DNA from: Streptomyces sp. WAC 01529
Lineage (GTDB): Bacteria; Actinomycetota; Actinomycetes; Streptomycetales; Streptomycetaceae
Length of the DNA: 64,000 nt
Assembly: GCF_003945545.1 (NCBI RefSeq)
Contig: NZ_CP029617.1
Location: 1,086,001 to 1,150,000, forward strand
Direction of reading: 5' to 3'
Part shown: piece by piece, positions 62,327 through 64,000 of the stretch
Position numbering within the stretch: the stretch's first letter is position 1
How the letters are laid out: every line of letters begins with the position of its first letter
Translations under genes and position numbers: made by a program
Notes under the pieces: generated by a model
What the model saw: the letters and a program-made list of their open reading frames with translations, nothing else
Told to the model about the DNA's origin: nothing
Database searches by the model: none

Positions 62327-64000
<1,674 letters not shown>

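Overview
The window is high-GC actinobacterial chromosome, almost certainly Streptomyces. The signs are near-universal G/C third codon positions, GTG starts, twin-arginine and lipobox secreted proteins, Streptomyces-type small proteins (DUF6243, DUF5999, bL37-like), a tandem glycine riboswitch before gcvP, and a 5S/23S rRNA pair of streptomycete sequence at the right edge.

Layout. 1-2400 (-) is the N-terminal 800 residues of a very large secreted DNRLRE/LamG surface protein that runs off the left edge. 2.6-9.3 kb is a gene graveyard: relics of an NRPS adenylation domain, a phospholipase D, two tyrosine integrases, an Rhs/Hint toxin C-terminus with its immunity gene, an IS256 transposase, uppP and a Nudix hydrolase. 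A few intact small genes sit among them (DUF6243, SRPBCC, DUF5958-like, cupin, bL37-like and a 59-residue protein with a TTA codon). 9.4-14.6 kb holds an NTF2-like protein, lnt, a Gfo/Idh/MocA oxidoreductase, and an FAD monooxygenase divergent from a TetR regulator across twin palindromic operators. 14.6-17.6 kb is repeat-rich and holds a lipoprotein, a TPR protein and ung. 17.6-24.1 kb holds an oligopeptide-type solute-binding lipoprotein, two SDR reductases, a DUF3037/HipA-kinase pair, a Rieske lipoprotein, an isochorismatase-fold protein lacking its triad, and an FMN split-barrel protein.

24.1-32.3 kb carries LysR/EamA and MocR/PNPOx/PaiB divergent pairs, two more EamA exporters (one behind a 13-codon leader ORF with hairpins) and a lone Clp-N domain protein. 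32.3-36.4 kb looks like a mobile unit: near-identical 19-bp inverted ends enclose an IS5-family transposase plus an FMN reductase, a 14-TM MFS pump and a MarR regulator with its operators. 36.4-48.2 kb holds a PrmC-like methyltransferase, SRPBCC, PadR, an unusual sigma-like protein with a small membrane partner, a secreted protein, PhzF, a CPBP protease, a solute-binding/VWA fusion, a GCS2 ligase and DUF5999.

48.2-64 kb is conserved core: gcvP with its riboswitch, a PRC-barrel protein, dinB, then a minus-strand block. In transcription order that block runs from the rRNA terminator through a CDP-alcohol phosphatidyltransferase, a nucleotidyltransferase/phosphomutase fusion, DUF881, Sbp, DUF881, a FHA protein, FtsR-like MerR, a bifunctional nuclease and a second MerR. 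It links envelope/phospholipid synthesis, Ser/Thr-kinase signalling through the FHA protein, and cell-division regulation.

I did not find an obviously complete new system. The best leads are the cargo-bearing IS5-type unit, the sigma-like/small-membrane pair at 38.9-39.9 kb, the attenuator-like leader at 30.1 kb, and two enzymes that appear to have lost their catalytic residues.
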